Assembly (NCBI RefSeq): GCF_042219825.1
Contig: NZ_JBHJHQ010000010.1
Span: forward strand, 1-64,000
Source: JBHJHP01 sp042219825
GTDB taxonomy: Bacteria > Bacteroidota > Bacteroidia > Bacteroidales > UBA5342
Reading direction: 5' to 3'
DNA: 64,000 nucleotides
Shown one piece after another: positions 36,109-47,500 of this stretch. The translations under genes and the position numbers were made by a program. How positions within the stretch are numbered: the stretch's first letter is position 1; every line of letters starts with the position of its first letter. The notes under the pieces are model-generated. The model searched no databases and was not told the origin of the DNA. It worked only from the letters and a program-made list of their open reading frames with translations.

Positions 36109-38035
36109 CGGCCACTTCTTTTAGTACACTTTTATTGACCTTTATCTTGTATTTCTTTTTGAGCGATTTAACCCATTTATCTTCCAGCTCATTCTGATAA
36201 TCTGAAGTTACTGCACCACGACATTCATTCAGCTTTTTAAGTTCGCCAGCCGGATACGTTTTTCCATCTACGAACACTACGGGAAATTTCTTGTCTGGTT
36301 CAACCTTTTCACCATCCCATATAAACTGGTCTACCAATTTATTCTGCCCTTTTGTGAATGAACCCGGTTCGTATTTAAAATTAAGTTTCTTTTCGTTCAG
36401 TTTTTTAAATGCATCACGGATTGGCATATCCTCTGCCAGCAACAATTTCACAGAGTCCATCACTGTATCTGATTTACAGTAAATAATATTCCCGCTGAAA
36501 TGAGGCTCATCCCATTTATAATCTTTTTTGTGCTTTGCGTAGAATTTTTCCAAACCTGTTGTATCCTGAGATGCTTTATCCCAAACCTCCTGAGAACTGA
36601 TATCAAATAACAGAATTCCATCGTGATATTCTTTCATCAGGTAACGGAACTCCGGATATTTTTTCTCAAGCTGACCGTTTTCATAATCCACCAGTTTTTT
36701 ATCGTAAAACTGTGCCCACTTTGTTTTAATCCTGTCACTTACATTTGGACTCTCACCTCTGGGATTTGCGATAAGGTAATCTGCAAAATCCTTCTGAGTG
36801 TAAATGCTGTCTTCAATTTTAAGCACCGGTTGATCCATACTTCTGGTATCAGCTTTAAACAGACTGTCAGTGTATGCATATTTACCAGACATTGCTACAA
36901 ACGGCTTAATATTATCGTTGTAAACTTCAATATTATATTCCTTTTTAAGCTTATTAAGAAAACTTTCATGAGCTTTATTTCCCCTGTCATCTTTCAACAG
37001 ACGCGCCTTAATCTTATCTTTAAGTTCATTGAACGGCTGCACATCTCTTTTATCAATCAACTTAATTATATGCCAGCCAAACTGAGTCCTGATTGGTTTG
37101 CTAATGTCGCCCGGTTTCTCCAGAGCAAATGCTGCGGTTTCAAAAGGCTTAACCAGTTGGCCTGTTGAAAACCAGTTTAAACGTCCTCCATTACTTGCTG
37201 TTGAATGGTCATCAGAATTCTTTTTTGCCAGATCTTCAAAGTTCTTTCCATCCAATAACTGCTCATAAATTTCATCAATCTCCTCTTTTTTCTGTGCCTT
37301 AACATCTGCCGGATCATCATCCCTTGCCACCTTCATGATATGTTCCACCAAAACCTCACCAGGAGACGGCCTTTTATCCGTTACCTTAATGATGTGATAA
37401 CCGTATGTTGTTCTGATCGGCTTGCTGATTTCACCAACAGGTGTATTGTATGCTGCATCCTCAAAAGGGAAAATCATCTGGAACCCTTTAAAATATCCAA
37501 GGTATCCACCATTTTGCTGAGCCGAAGGATCAGCAGAATATTTTTTTGCCAGTTCTGCGAAGTCTGCCCCATGTTTCAACTGATCAATAATATCCAGAGC
37601 TCTATTATATGCTTCCAGTGTATCCGCCGGTGTTTTTCCGTTCTTTATGTCAATCAGAATATGGCTTGCCTCAACTTCTTCATTTAACCTGTCATAAGCC
37701 TGTTTAATGTAAAATTCATCCACATCGCGGTCAGTCAGGTATGGTTTGGCCAACTGTTCTCTATAGCCACTCAGTTCTTTAACGAATTCCGGTTTCTGAT
37801 CCATCCCCCTGTTTTCGGCCTCAATTACTTTAAGTTTAAATTTTTCGAAGAGGTCAAGATAATCTTTTACGTCCTTATACGTAATACTGTCCTTATCGTT
37901 GTTTTTGTAAAATAAATATTCAAATTCCCCTTTGGTAATATCCTGATTACCAATAGTCATTAATACTTCATCAGACTGGGCATAGCTATTTATCAACAAT
38001 CCACAGGTAAATAAAACTAAAAGGAATTTCTTCAT
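36098..38035 (-). CDS. Peptidyl-prolyl isomerase with two parvulin domains
   Basis: 645 residues, first gene of the envelope chaperone operon. The signal peptide is MKKFLLVLFTCGLLINSYAQ. A SurA/PpiD-like N-terminal helical region is followed by two well-conserved parvulin domains: about 120-225 (EASHILIDIKNGKT, NGGYLGYF, YGYHIIKVTDKRP) and about 228-335 (VEHIMKVARDDDP, NGGRLNWF, FGWHIIKLIDKRD). The C-terminal 300 residues contain another degenerate SurA-like half. It acts in the periplasm on outer-membrane proteins. The next gene overlaps its stop. Confidence 0.92.
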   Translation of the reverse strand: MKKFLLVLFTCGLLINSYAQSDEVLMTIGNQDITKGEFEYLFYKNNDKDSITYKDVKDYLDLFEKFKLKVIEAENRGMDQKPEFVKELSGYREQLAKPYLTDRDVDEFYIKQAYDRLNEEVEASHILIDIKNGKTPADTLEAYNRALDIIDQLKHGADFAELAKKYSADPSAQQNGGYLGYFKGFQMIFPFEDAAYNTPVGEISKPIRTTYGYHIIKVTDKRPSPGEVLVEHIMKVARDDDPADVKAQKKEEIDEIYEQLLDGKNFEDLAKKNSDDHSTASNGGRLNWFSTGQLVKPFETAAFALEKPGDISKPIRTQFGWHIIKLIDKRDVQPFNELKDKIKARLLKDDRGNKAHESFLNKLKKEYNIEVYNDNIKPFVAMSGKYAYTDSLFKADTRSMDQPVLKIEDSIYTQKDFADYLIANPRGESPNVSDRIKTKWAQFYDKKLVDYENGQLEKKYPEFRYLMKEYHDGILLFDISSQEVWDKASQDTTGLEKFYAKHKKDYKWDEPHFSGNIIYCKSDTVMDSVKLLLAEDMPIRDAFKKLNEKKLNFKYEPGSFTKGQNKLVDQFIWDGEKVEPDKKFPVVFVDGKTYPAGELKKLNECRGAVTSDYQNELEDKWVKSLKKKYKIKVNKSVLKEVAGDK

Positions 38036-38150
38036 AATTCTAAAATATTAATATCAAAGTTTAACTTACAGTTTTCAAAAAACGATGACGCGATTAAAAT
38101 CGTATGATCCGCCAAAAATAAAGCCAAGTAGCCAATTTTTTTTATCTGAG

Positions 38151-38180
38151 CAAAAGTACAAAATATGTTGAAATAGCAAA
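38151..38180 (-). promoter_or_regulatory. Promoter of the PPIase-SurA-OstA operon
   Basis: On minus, TTTG (38180-38177) and TACTTTTG (38158-38151) are separated by 18 nt, a good match to the Bacteroidota promoter. Transcription would start about 110 nt before the 38035 ATG. Confidence 0.55.
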
Positions 38181-38264
38181 TTAAAAAGTGTTTACAATCA
38201 TTAATAGAATAGAAGCTGTTTACAGAACAGTTCAGGAATTAAAAACTGAATTGAAATTATCACC

Positions 38265-38272
38265 TATATTTG
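38265..38272 (+). promoter_or_regulatory. -7 box immediately before recQ
   Basis: TATATTTG ends four bases before the ATG at 38277. If it is used, the transcript would begin at or within a base or two of the start codon, making a leaderless mRNA. No TTTG is present at -33. Confidence 0.3.
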
Positions 38273-38276
38273 CAGT

Positions 38277-40175
38277 ATGGCATACCCGTTTAAAGAGATA
38301 TTGCAACGCTTTTGGGGATATAACTCTTTCAGGGATCTCCAGGAAGATATCATCGAATCTGTTTACCTTAAAAAAGATACGCTGGGGCTGATGCCAACAG
38401 GTGGCGGAAAATCCATCACATTTCAGGTTCCTGCCCTTGCCATGGATGGAATCTGCATTGTGGTAACTCCACTTATTGCTTTGATGAAGGATCAGGTGCA
38501 TAACCTTCTTAAAAAGGGTATTAAAGCTGCAGCCATTTACTCCGGAATGCGCCGCGAGGAAATTGCAATTACGCTGGATAACTGCATTTACGGAAATTAT
38601 AAATTTTTATACCTTAGCCCTGAACGTCTTGAAACAGAGCTTTTTCTTTCAAAACTGGAACATCTCAACGTATCATTTATTACGGTGGATGAAGCACACT
38701 GCATTTCGCAGTGGGGTTACGACTTCCGTCCTTCCTATCTTAATGTGGGGAATATCCGTAAACTGAAACCGAATTGTCCGGTGCTTGCACTAACAGCTAC
38801 CGCAACACTACTCGTTGTAGATGACATCCAGGAAAAGCTGGGCTTTAGCAAGAAGAATGTCTTCAGAAAAAGCTTTAAAAGGGAAAACCTGGCTTACAAG
38901 GTTGAATACTCTGAAAATAAATTCAACAGGCTGGTAGAATTGCTTGTGCAACATTCAGGATCAGGCATAGTGTACGTCAGGAACCGGAAAATGACCAAAG
39001 AACTGGCCGAATTTCTGACACTAAATGAGATACCTGCTTCGTTTTATCATGCTGGACTGGATAGCTTCGTAAAAGACAAACGGCAAAAAGCGTGGACAGA
39101 AAATAAAAGCAGGATCATGGTTTCCACCAATGCCTTTGGGATGGGAATTGATAAACCGGATGTACGCATCGTGGTTCACTTTGATATACCGGATTCGCCT
39201 GAAGCTTACTTTCAGGAAGCTGGACGCGCAGGCCGGGATGGAGAACCTGCCACTGCCTTTCTGCTGTATTCCAGAACTGATGTGAGTAACCTGAAAAAAA
39301 GTTTCACGAATGCTTTCCCCGAAAAGTCGTTTATAAGAACCGTCTACCATCATCTGATGAATTATTTGCAGGTTGCCATTGAGGATGGAATCGGCAGAAC
39401 CTTTGATTTTGAGCTTGGAAAATTCTGTAAAGCTTTTGCACTGAATGTGGTTCAGGCTAATAATGCACTTAACATTCTGGAAAGATCAGGCCTCATTCAG
39501 AACACGGATACCCGCGAAAATAATTCCAGATTATACTTCCTGGCCGGAAAGGAAGAATTATTCGGTTTTCAGAATCAGCGACAGGAATATGAGGAACTGA
39601 TAAAAACCATTCTCCGTTCTTATTCAGGATTATTCAGCTCTTATGTTTACATCAGTGAACAAACCATTGCAGGAAGAACAGGGCTAAGCAATGAACAGGT
39701 ATATCAGTATCTTGTAAATCTTGACAAAGTGGGACTGGTTAAATATATCCCCCAGAAAAAAACACCTACCATAACACTTCTGAAAGACCGTGTTCCTGAA
39801 AATATCATAACCATCTCCAAAAGCATATATGAAGAACAGCAGGAACGCATGAAGAGACGCGTGGATGCCATGCTGTACTACATTTCTTCAGATTTAATAT
39901 GCAGGAGCCAGATACTACTGGCGTATTTCGGGGAGAAAAAAAGTAAGCCTTGCAAAATATGCGATATCTGCACATCAAACAGTCAACAAAAAGACCTGTC
40001 CGGTTCAATCCGTAAAGCGGTACTGGATAAACTGAATCTTACAGGATCAATAGATATAAATGAACTGATTAAGGACCTGACATATGATAAAGAAAAAAGC
40101 ATGGAAGTGATCCGGTTCATGGCGGATAACGGAGATATTCTTTTAGAAGACAAGCAAATAAAAATAAATTCCTAG
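38277..40175 (+). CDS. recQ: ATP-dependent DNA helicase, RecQ family
   Basis: 632 residues. A superfamily 2 helicase with Walker A LMPTGGGKSI, the DEAH box VDEAHCISQWGYDFRP (including the RecQ aromatic-rich loop), and motif VI QEAGRAGRDGEP. The zinc-binding cysteines of the RecQ-C region are visible in CKICDIC. A winged-helix RQC part precedes them, and no HRDC domain is obvious at the C-terminus. It unwinds DNA in the 3'-5' direction during recombination and repair. Its 3' end overlaps the convergent PorP/SprF gene by 4 nt. Confidence 0.95.
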   Translation: MAYPFKEILQRFWGYNSFRDLQEDIIESVYLKKDTLGLMPTGGGKSITFQVPALAMDGICIVVTPLIALMKDQVHNLLKKGIKAAAIYSGMRREEIAITLDNCIYGNYKFLYLSPERLETELFLSKLEHLNVSFITVDEAHCISQWGYDFRPSYLNVGNIRKLKPNCPVLALTATATLLVVDDIQEKLGFSKKNVFRKSFKRENLAYKVEYSENKFNRLVELLVQHSGSGIVYVRNRKMTKELAEFLTLNEIPASFYHAGLDSFVKDKRQKAWTENKSRIMVSTNAFGMGIDKPDVRIVVHFDIPDSPEAYFQEAGRAGRDGEPATAFLLYSRTDVSNLKKSFTNAFPEKSFIRTVYHHLMNYLQVAIEDGIGRTFDFELGKFCKAFALNVVQANNALNILERSGLIQNTDTRENNSRLYFLAGKEELFGFQNQRQEYEELIKTILRSYSGLFSSYVYISEQTIAGRTGLSNEQVYQYLVNLDKVGLVKYIPQKKTPTITLLKDRVPENIITISKSIYEEQQERMKRRVDAMLYYISSDLICRSQILLAYFGEKKSKPCKICDICTSNSQQKDLSGSIRKAVLDKLNLTGSIDINELIKDLTYDKEKSMEVIRFMADNGDILLEDKQIKINS

Positions 40176-41233
40176 AAGCGCGTACGCTTACGCACCCGTG
40201 TTGAATACCTTCCGTCGCTTCCTTTCGGGAAACAGGCCACGGGATTTTTACCCAGCTTTTTAAATAATCCAATATTACTTAATTCATACGTCAGTGACAC
40301 CTCATGGCTTCCGTATGCATGTGACGATAAATTGGAAATCGTTATATCATAACTGTATCCGATCTGTAATCCGTCAATTTTATATTTTAAGATAAATACG
40401 ATGGCATCCCTGTTCAGCCTGGCACTGATCTCATCGCTGAAGTTTGGCACTGCCCTAAGCCAGACACCAAAGTCAAGCGAAGTATTGTAAATATAAGCAC
40501 CAAGATCTATCTGATCAAAACCTCCCTGATGCATGTAACGGAAATTGGCATCAATTGAACGAACCGGGCCGCGGTTACGATCTGCTGTTTTCCATACATT
40601 CATTCCACCGAACGTTACAATCTTCATCGGTAACTTAGACTCCTGGTTCGCAAACGACTGGTTAGGCTGACTAATATGATCTACTGTCACACCAAGCCAC
40701 ATATCGTTGGAATACAGGAAAGCAGAGGCGCCAAAATCGAAATAATTCTTATTCTGAAGGCCATTCATGTAAAGTTCGGAAGTTCGCGCAGATGTATTAG
40801 ATACATAATCGTTCAGCAAAGCATCGGCAAATTCAAATTTTGAAAAGTCAATGCTGTTCTGACAATAGGCTGCCTGCAAACCAGGAATGATCTGCCATTT
40901 GGAATTCATCTGTAAGCGATAAGAATACTGCACTGAAAAATTAGTTTGGGCAAGATCGGTTGAACCGGCTCTGTCTTTAAGAACCATAAAACCAAGACCA
41001 CTGTTGTAATCATCAAGATACATGTCGTAAGACGCAAGCATTGTTTCGTAGACGGTTCCAATTCCAGGCCATTGATTTCTGTAGTTCAGGGACATTCTGG
41101 GCTCACCGCTGGAACCTGCAAGAGAAGGACTTAAATAAGAGGTTGTGGCATAATATTGCGAGAAATGAGGATCCTGACACCAGGCGTGGTATCCGGCAAA
41201 TAACATTAATATAACAAATGTCAACTTTTTCAT
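40172..41233 (-). CDS. PorP/SprF family outer-membrane protein, partner of the PKD adhesin
   Basis: 353 residues with a signal peptide ending HAWCQ. The family signature DPHFSQYYATTSYLSPSLAG then LNYRNQWPGIG is complete, followed by a beta-barrel-like sequence and the conserved SSHAYGSHEVSLTYEL near the end. In Flavobacterium, SprF of this family is needed to secrete the adhesin SprB. Here the gene lies 366 bp downstream of a giant type-B-CTD adhesin on the same strand. It has its own promoter and a basic C-terminal tail (TRVRKRTRF). Confidence 0.92.
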   Translation of the reverse strand: MKKLTFVILMLFAGYHAWCQDPHFSQYYATTSYLSPSLAGSSGEPRMSLNYRNQWPGIGTVYETMLASYDMYLDDYNSGLGFMVLKDRAGSTDLAQTNFSVQYSYRLQMNSKWQIIPGLQAAYCQNSIDFSKFEFADALLNDYVSNTSARTSELYMNGLQNKNYFDFGASAFLYSNDMWLGVTVDHISQPNQSFANQESKLPMKIVTFGGMNVWKTADRNRGPVRSIDANFRYMHQGGFDQIDLGAYIYNTSLDFGVWLRAVPNFSDEISARLNRDAIVFILKYKIDGLQIGYSYDITISNLSSHAYGSHEVSLTYELSNIGLFKKLGKNPVACFPKGSDGRYSTRVRKRTRF

Positions 41234-41325
41234 CCTGCTTGCCTTCGAAGATCAATTGAAATAAGATGGTCGGCATAATTGCTTTAATTAATGGTTTCGA
41301 AACATCAACACATCTTATCACACTT

Positions 41326-41357
41326 CAAATTTAATGTTTATTTTACATTTAGACAAA
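41326..41357 (-). promoter_or_regulatory. Promoter of the PorP/SprF gene
   Basis: On minus, TTTG (41357-41354) is followed after 20 nt by TAAATTTG (41333-41326), a full match to the Bacteroidota consensus. The start would lie near 41319, leaving a leader of about 86 nt. Confidence 0.6.
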
Positions 41358-41546
41358 TTAAGTTAACATTTTATTGCGCCATATTTAATGTTTTCAAACA
41401 TTTTTATAAAGATATATTTACATTAATTGCAATAATATTTTCAATCGTACGTTTATAAGGGGTTTAAATTCATCATATTTAAGTAAATAAGCTCATAGGG
41501 AATGTAAAATAATTTACATTAAGGAAATATTCAGACGCAATAAAAA

Positions 41547-41579
41547 AAACCTGCCGGAGACTATTGTCCTGACAGGTTT
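41547..41579 (-). terminator. Intrinsic terminator of the giant adhesin gene
   Basis: AAACCTG (41547-41553) pairs with CAGGTTT (41573-41579). Read on minus, the hairpin ends in eight T residues. It lies 20 bp after the adhesin stop. Confidence 0.75.
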
Positions 41580-41599
41580 ATCATCTTTAAAAATATATA

Positions 41600-44500
41600 C
41601 TATTTCAACAACGTTACATCGCCTGTTTTAACAACTTCGTTGCCATCTTCAAATTCTGCATCCACCTTCCACACATAAACACCCTGCTGGCACAATTTAC
41701 CGTTGTAATATCCATCCCAGCCAACATTCACATCACGGGTTTCAAATACCATAAGTCCCCAACGATCAAAAATGGTTAATCTATATGTCTTTAACATGGA
41801 TTTATCTACCAGAGGATAAAAGATATGCGTATCGCCGTCGGTATAGGTACCTCCCTGCGCACCACTTTTTATTGGCATAAATACGTTTGGATACCTGACA
41901 TTATAAACATCAGAAACTTCAAGAGCACTTTTCTGCAACATGGTGTCTCTACATCCCTCCTGAGAGATGACAATCAGACTTATATCATATATTCCTTCAT
42001 GAGAATACCGCTTTTTAGGCTCGAATTCGTGAGACACATCCCCGTCGCCAAACGACCAGATATAGTCGTAACCGTTTTGCGAGAAGTTACTAAAGGAAAT
42101 TTCCTGAGAGAATGAATGCACCACATGAGGCGTCATCAGGAAGTCAGCCTTAACACCGTCGTAAACATTAACCCTGCGCACCAAAGTATCTGCATGGCCT
42201 ACATCATTAAATACGGTCAGCTTAACATCATAGGCACCTGGTCTGTAATAGGTATGACTTGGATTTTCGTCTGAAGAGAGGGTACCATCCCCAAAATCCC
42301 ACAAGCTGGCCACCATTCCCTGTGAATGGTTCACAAACGACATGGTTACTGGTGTACATCCCACAGTCGGTCCTGTAAATTCCGCAATCGGAACCGAAGG
42401 ATTAACAACTACGCCCTTCACCTGCAGATCAGAACAACGATCGTCTGTTATATCAACTTTAACGTTATAATTACCCCAATTGTCATACGTATGAACTCCA
42501 GGACTCAGACTATCAGAAACTGTACCATCTCCAAAATCCCATACAAACCGCCAGGGACCTTTATTTGCAATACTGGCATTTATTGTTACCTCTGCAGAAG
42601 GCAGCGTAACTTCTGCCGGAAGTATCTCGAACGAGAAATCCGGTTCAGGATACACAGCAATGCGTTTCATAAATGTATCGGTACAACCGTAACTTGTTTT
42701 CGCAATCAGAATTACATATTCACGAAAATCTTCTGATGTTTTGTTCACATATTGTTTTATCGGCATGGCATCCATGGTTGTTGTTCCATCTGCCAGATCC
42801 CAGAAATATTCTGATGCATTCACCGACTTATTCCTGTATGCAATCGTGAACGGACTACATCCCGCCGTATCACAATCAAATTTAGCAACCACGCCCGGCA
42901 GTACCTCCAGAGCCTTCTGTGTTCTGCTTGAACAACCATAGCTATTAGAAATTCTGACCGAAAGATTATGATATTCCGGCATCGTTGTCATGTTCTCAAA
43001 AGTCTTGCTAAATACAGAATCGCTGCTTTCGAACAAAGTTTCTTCACCCAATTCCCATTGCATTGTACCTGCGCCTTTACACTCATTTGTAATCACCAGA
43101 TTAACAGGAGAGCAGCCGGAAATAATATTTGCCTTGAAGCCCGAAACCGGAGTCGGATATACTTCAATTACCTTAACAGCGGTATCAGCCATGCCATACT
43201 GAGAATAAGAAAGCAGTTTCACCGTAAACTGTTTTACATCGTTCAGTGATTTATTTTCGAACGTATGAGTCGGATTGGAAGCAACCGAAACCGGTGTTCC
43301 GTCACCAAAGTCCCATTCAAAATGGGTAGCACCCTGTGACAGGTTTTTAAAGTCTACCGAAAGTGGAGAACAACCGTTTCCTGTATATTCAAATTCTGCT
43401 TTTACCAGCGGATACACATCCACCGACTTACTCATTTCTCCCTTACAGCCAAAACTGTTTTCAGCCAGCAGGTTAACCTTTCGTACTGACGGAGCCAGCG
43501 TTTCATTAATATAGGTATGTGCAAGATCAGAGTTATCATTCTTAACCACAGGATCACCTTCACCCAGATTCCATGTATAGGTTTGGGCATGATCCGAATA
43601 GTTTTTGATCATCACATTAAGCGGAGAAAATCCCTGAGCCGGCTGTACTTCAAAATCTACAATTGGCTCAGGTGAAACCAGTAATGTTTTATTGATAGAA
43701 TCGGAACATCCATAAGCAGATACAGCCACCAGTTTTATGCTGTGCGAATCGATATTTTCTGTCATATTTTCGAACGGCAGAACCGGATTCTGACGATAAT
43801 CAGCAGCACCATCAATATACCATACAAAATCGTTGGCATTTTTCGATTTATTCATATAAATGGCTGTCAACGGGCTACACCCAACAGTATCGCCTCCAAA
43901 ATCAGCTTTTATCTGCGGAAACACCTCAATAATATCGGTTGAGTGTGAAGAACATCCGTAGCCATTGGCTACCTCAAGCCGTACCTCAAAGTATTTAGGC
44001 AGAAAAGATGTATTCTCCAATGTCTGTTTAAAATCTGTCACTCCTGAAGTGAAAGTATTATCACCAATAGTCCACACGGATATGCTCTGTCCCTGGGATT
44101 TATTTTCAAAATTAACCGTTAATGGTGCACAACCTTCATTGGCGTCCAGTGTAAATTCTGGTATCGGAACCGGATGTACCGTAATATCTTTATACGCTGT
44201 ATCGGAATACCCGAATTGAGACAGGGCTACCATCATTACACGGTAAACAACAACACTATCCGGATAAGGATTTTCAAATACGTGCACAGGGATTGAACTT
44301 TCCAGAATATCGGATCCATCACCAAAATCCCACTTGTACCTTAATGCACCATTTGATGTATTTCTAAACGCTACTGTCAACGGAGTACAACCAACACTGT
44401 CGCATTCAAAAGCAGCATTAATAGGAGGAAATACATTTACAGTCTGACTCATTGAATCAAAACATCCATAACTATTCTGTACCAGCTGTACCACATTATG

Positions 44501-47500
44501 ACTCAACGGTGCTGCCGTATTATTAAGATAAGTATGTGTAAAGTTCAGTCCCGGATCATTTAACATATCTCCGTCACCCATATTCCAGACCACACTTACT
44601 GCATCTTTGCTCTGATCAGTAATATATGCTTCCAGCGGAGAACCACCCTCAGGAGTAATATCAAACAATGCGTATGGTGATGGATTAACAGTAATTACTT
44701 TTTTAACGGTATCGATAAAACCATATTTGGACTGCCCTATCAACTGGACTTCATATTGAACCGGAACCTTAGTATCGTTTTCAAACCGATGGAATGCATT
44801 TCGGCTCATCCATTTTCCACTACCGTCACCGAATGTCCAGATAAACAGATCAACGCCGGAAGAAAGATTGGTAAAGTCCACATCAAATGGCGAACAACCA
44901 ACAGAATCACATTCAAAATCGACCTTCATTGCCGGATAAACCATTACCGTTGACAAAGACGAATCCTCACAACCTTCCGGGGAAATAATATTCAACGTAA
45001 CATCATAAGCTTCCGGTGCTGCGGCAGCCAGATATTCATGTGCTGTACTCTGTGCACCTGCAAGTATCTCATCAGGACTTACATCACCAAAACTCCAGTG
45101 CGATTCCAAAGCATTAACAGAATTGTTTGTCAGCACAGATGTAAACGGAGACATTCCACCAGAAGTGGCATCAAACACAGATTTCACCATCGGCTTGATC
45201 CGGATAGTTTTGGTCATTGTATCCCGGAATCCGTAAGCAGATTCAACACTTAACCTTACATTATAAAACTTATCTGCCAGTGTTTCGTTCTTAAATTCGT
45301 AATTCAGAATTTTACCGTAGAATGTATTCACACCTTCTATGGTCCATTCGTAAAACAAACCACCAACAGACTTATCAACAAAGGAAACCTGTAATGGAGG
45401 ACAACCTTCCAGCGGACAATCAAAATCCGCTTTCACTTCAGGATATACGATAACCATTTCCGAAGTGGAATCCACACAACCATAACTGTTTTCTGCTTTC
45501 AAATCCACAGAATTAGCCACAGGAAGCTGTGTATTATTTATAAATGAATAATTAACATTGTTGGTTGTATTCATCAAAACAGAATCCGTTGCGCCAAATA
45601 CCCATACATAAGCATCGCCATTAACAGATTGATTTTCCAGAATAAGATCCAAAGGTGATTTATCATTCAACACCCCTGCCATCCTGGCTACAGGAACCGG
45701 ATAAACGGTCAGATCCTTGGTAATCTGATCCTGATCACCATATACAGAACGAGCTTTAAGAGTCAACTGATGAACCTGAATCGCGCCTGTATTATTCTCA
45801 ATCTCGACCGGGAAATGCACATCACCTCTCACAAACGTACCACCATCAAGCGACCATTCATAAAATACTGCACCCGTAGATGTACTTGTTGCAACGGTGC
45901 TCATTGGCGAACAGGATACTGAATCAATATCGAAGTCCGCAATAAGTATCGGGTTCACCGTTACATTATCGTAAATAGAATCACGACATCCGTAAGCATT
46001 CACTGTCGTAAGACTGATATTTTTGGTAACCTGTTCAGGATTCACATTACCAAACCACTTAATTTTAGTAGTTAATGCATACGTCGTGTCCAGATCGCCA
46101 TCATCCATATCCCAGTAGTACACATCACCACCGGTGGTTATATTTTCAACATACACTGTGTCATCAGGATTACTTGTAGCCGTAATATTCCATGCAGCTT
46201 CAGGAACGGGGAATATAATTATATCCTTATATATGGTATCCTTAAATCCCCACATCGAAGTTCCTGTCAGGCGAACGGTAAATGTATCCGGTTCACCGTT
46301 TGACTTGGAATTAACAAAGTTATGAATTGGAAAAAGACGGGTTTCTATTGGCGATCCGTCACCGAAATCCCATTCAAATGTACCGGCAGGTGTTGATGTA
46401 TTTGCAAACTGAACCTCCACCGGCGAACATCCGTTTGCAGGCATATTAAAGTCCACGAAAAATTCAGGATATACCCTCACCTGCATCCCGGTAGAATCAA
46501 AACATCCTGCTTCTGATTCAACAATATAAGTCAGATTAAACAGTTTAGGGAAAAAGTCTTTGTTTTCGTATAAATGCGACACCGGAAAATCATCGTCTAT
46601 TTCCAAAGAATCAATATTTCCATCACCCCATTTTATATACACGTATTCACCGTTCTTACTATCATCTGTCAGTGTCAGTTTCAGTTTTCCTGCCACCTGA
46701 TCCTGATCATCAATAAATCCGGCAATAACAACAGGATGTACTGCCAAACTATCCCTGTAGTTGCTACTACACCCGTAATATGAAGTTGCATCAAGATTTA
46801 CAACAAATGTTGTGTCCGTTATACCATTATTAAAATACTCTGCATAAACAGTTGGATTAGCACCGGAAGCCAGCGTTCCGTTACCGAAGTCCCACTTATA
46901 TTCCTTGGCACCGCCATCAGCAAAAATGAGCACATTCGAGCTTTCACAAACAGGATTACCTGAGAAATTAAATTCAAAATGAGCCTCGGGATAAACCATC
47001 ATATATGTGAATGCAGTATCTGTACAGCCATAGCTGTTCTCAGCCACCAGGTTCACCAAAAAACTCTCCACCTGATTGGTGACCGAAGTATTAACAAACT
47101 GATGCGTCACATCAGATTTATCCAACAAAACTTCCGAATTTCCATCACCATAATCCCATGTATATTTTACTCCTCCTGCTGAACCATTTTCCAACGTGAT
47201 ATCAACCGGACTACAGGCGGGTTTATATGCCGTGTTTATTTTTGCAATAGGATTTGGATTTACCAGCAAGGGTTGACTGGTTGAAGCTTTACACCCTGCC
47301 CCGGAAGTTACCTCAAGTTCTATTACAAAGGTGGTATCTTTATCATCAGGCAGATCAAAACTGTAATCAGGTTCAAATTCATTGGAATAAGATGCACCCT
47401 GAAAATGCCATAAATATGTTGCACCACCTACAGAATTATTTTCAAAATGCACGTCCAAAGGCGAACAACTCCCGTTGTGATCCATATTAAAATCAGGCAC

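Larger units (their letters stand above)
41234..41599. other. Intergenic region between adhesin and PorP/SprF genes
   Basis: 366 bp, AT-rich. It holds the terminator of the adhesin gene (41547-41579) and the promoter of the PorP/SprF gene (41326-41357). The two genes therefore look separately transcribed even though they are functionally paired. Nothing else is recognised. Confidence 0.6.

Noticed and set aside
36623..37168. 181-codon plus-strand frame within the PPIase gene
   Set aside because: Antisense to two clear parvulin domains; low-complexity hydrophobic product without family features.
41441..41530. Small ORF or RNA between the adhesin and PorP/SprF genes
   Set aside because: No start, codon bias or stable fold could be supported beyond the terminator and promoter listed.
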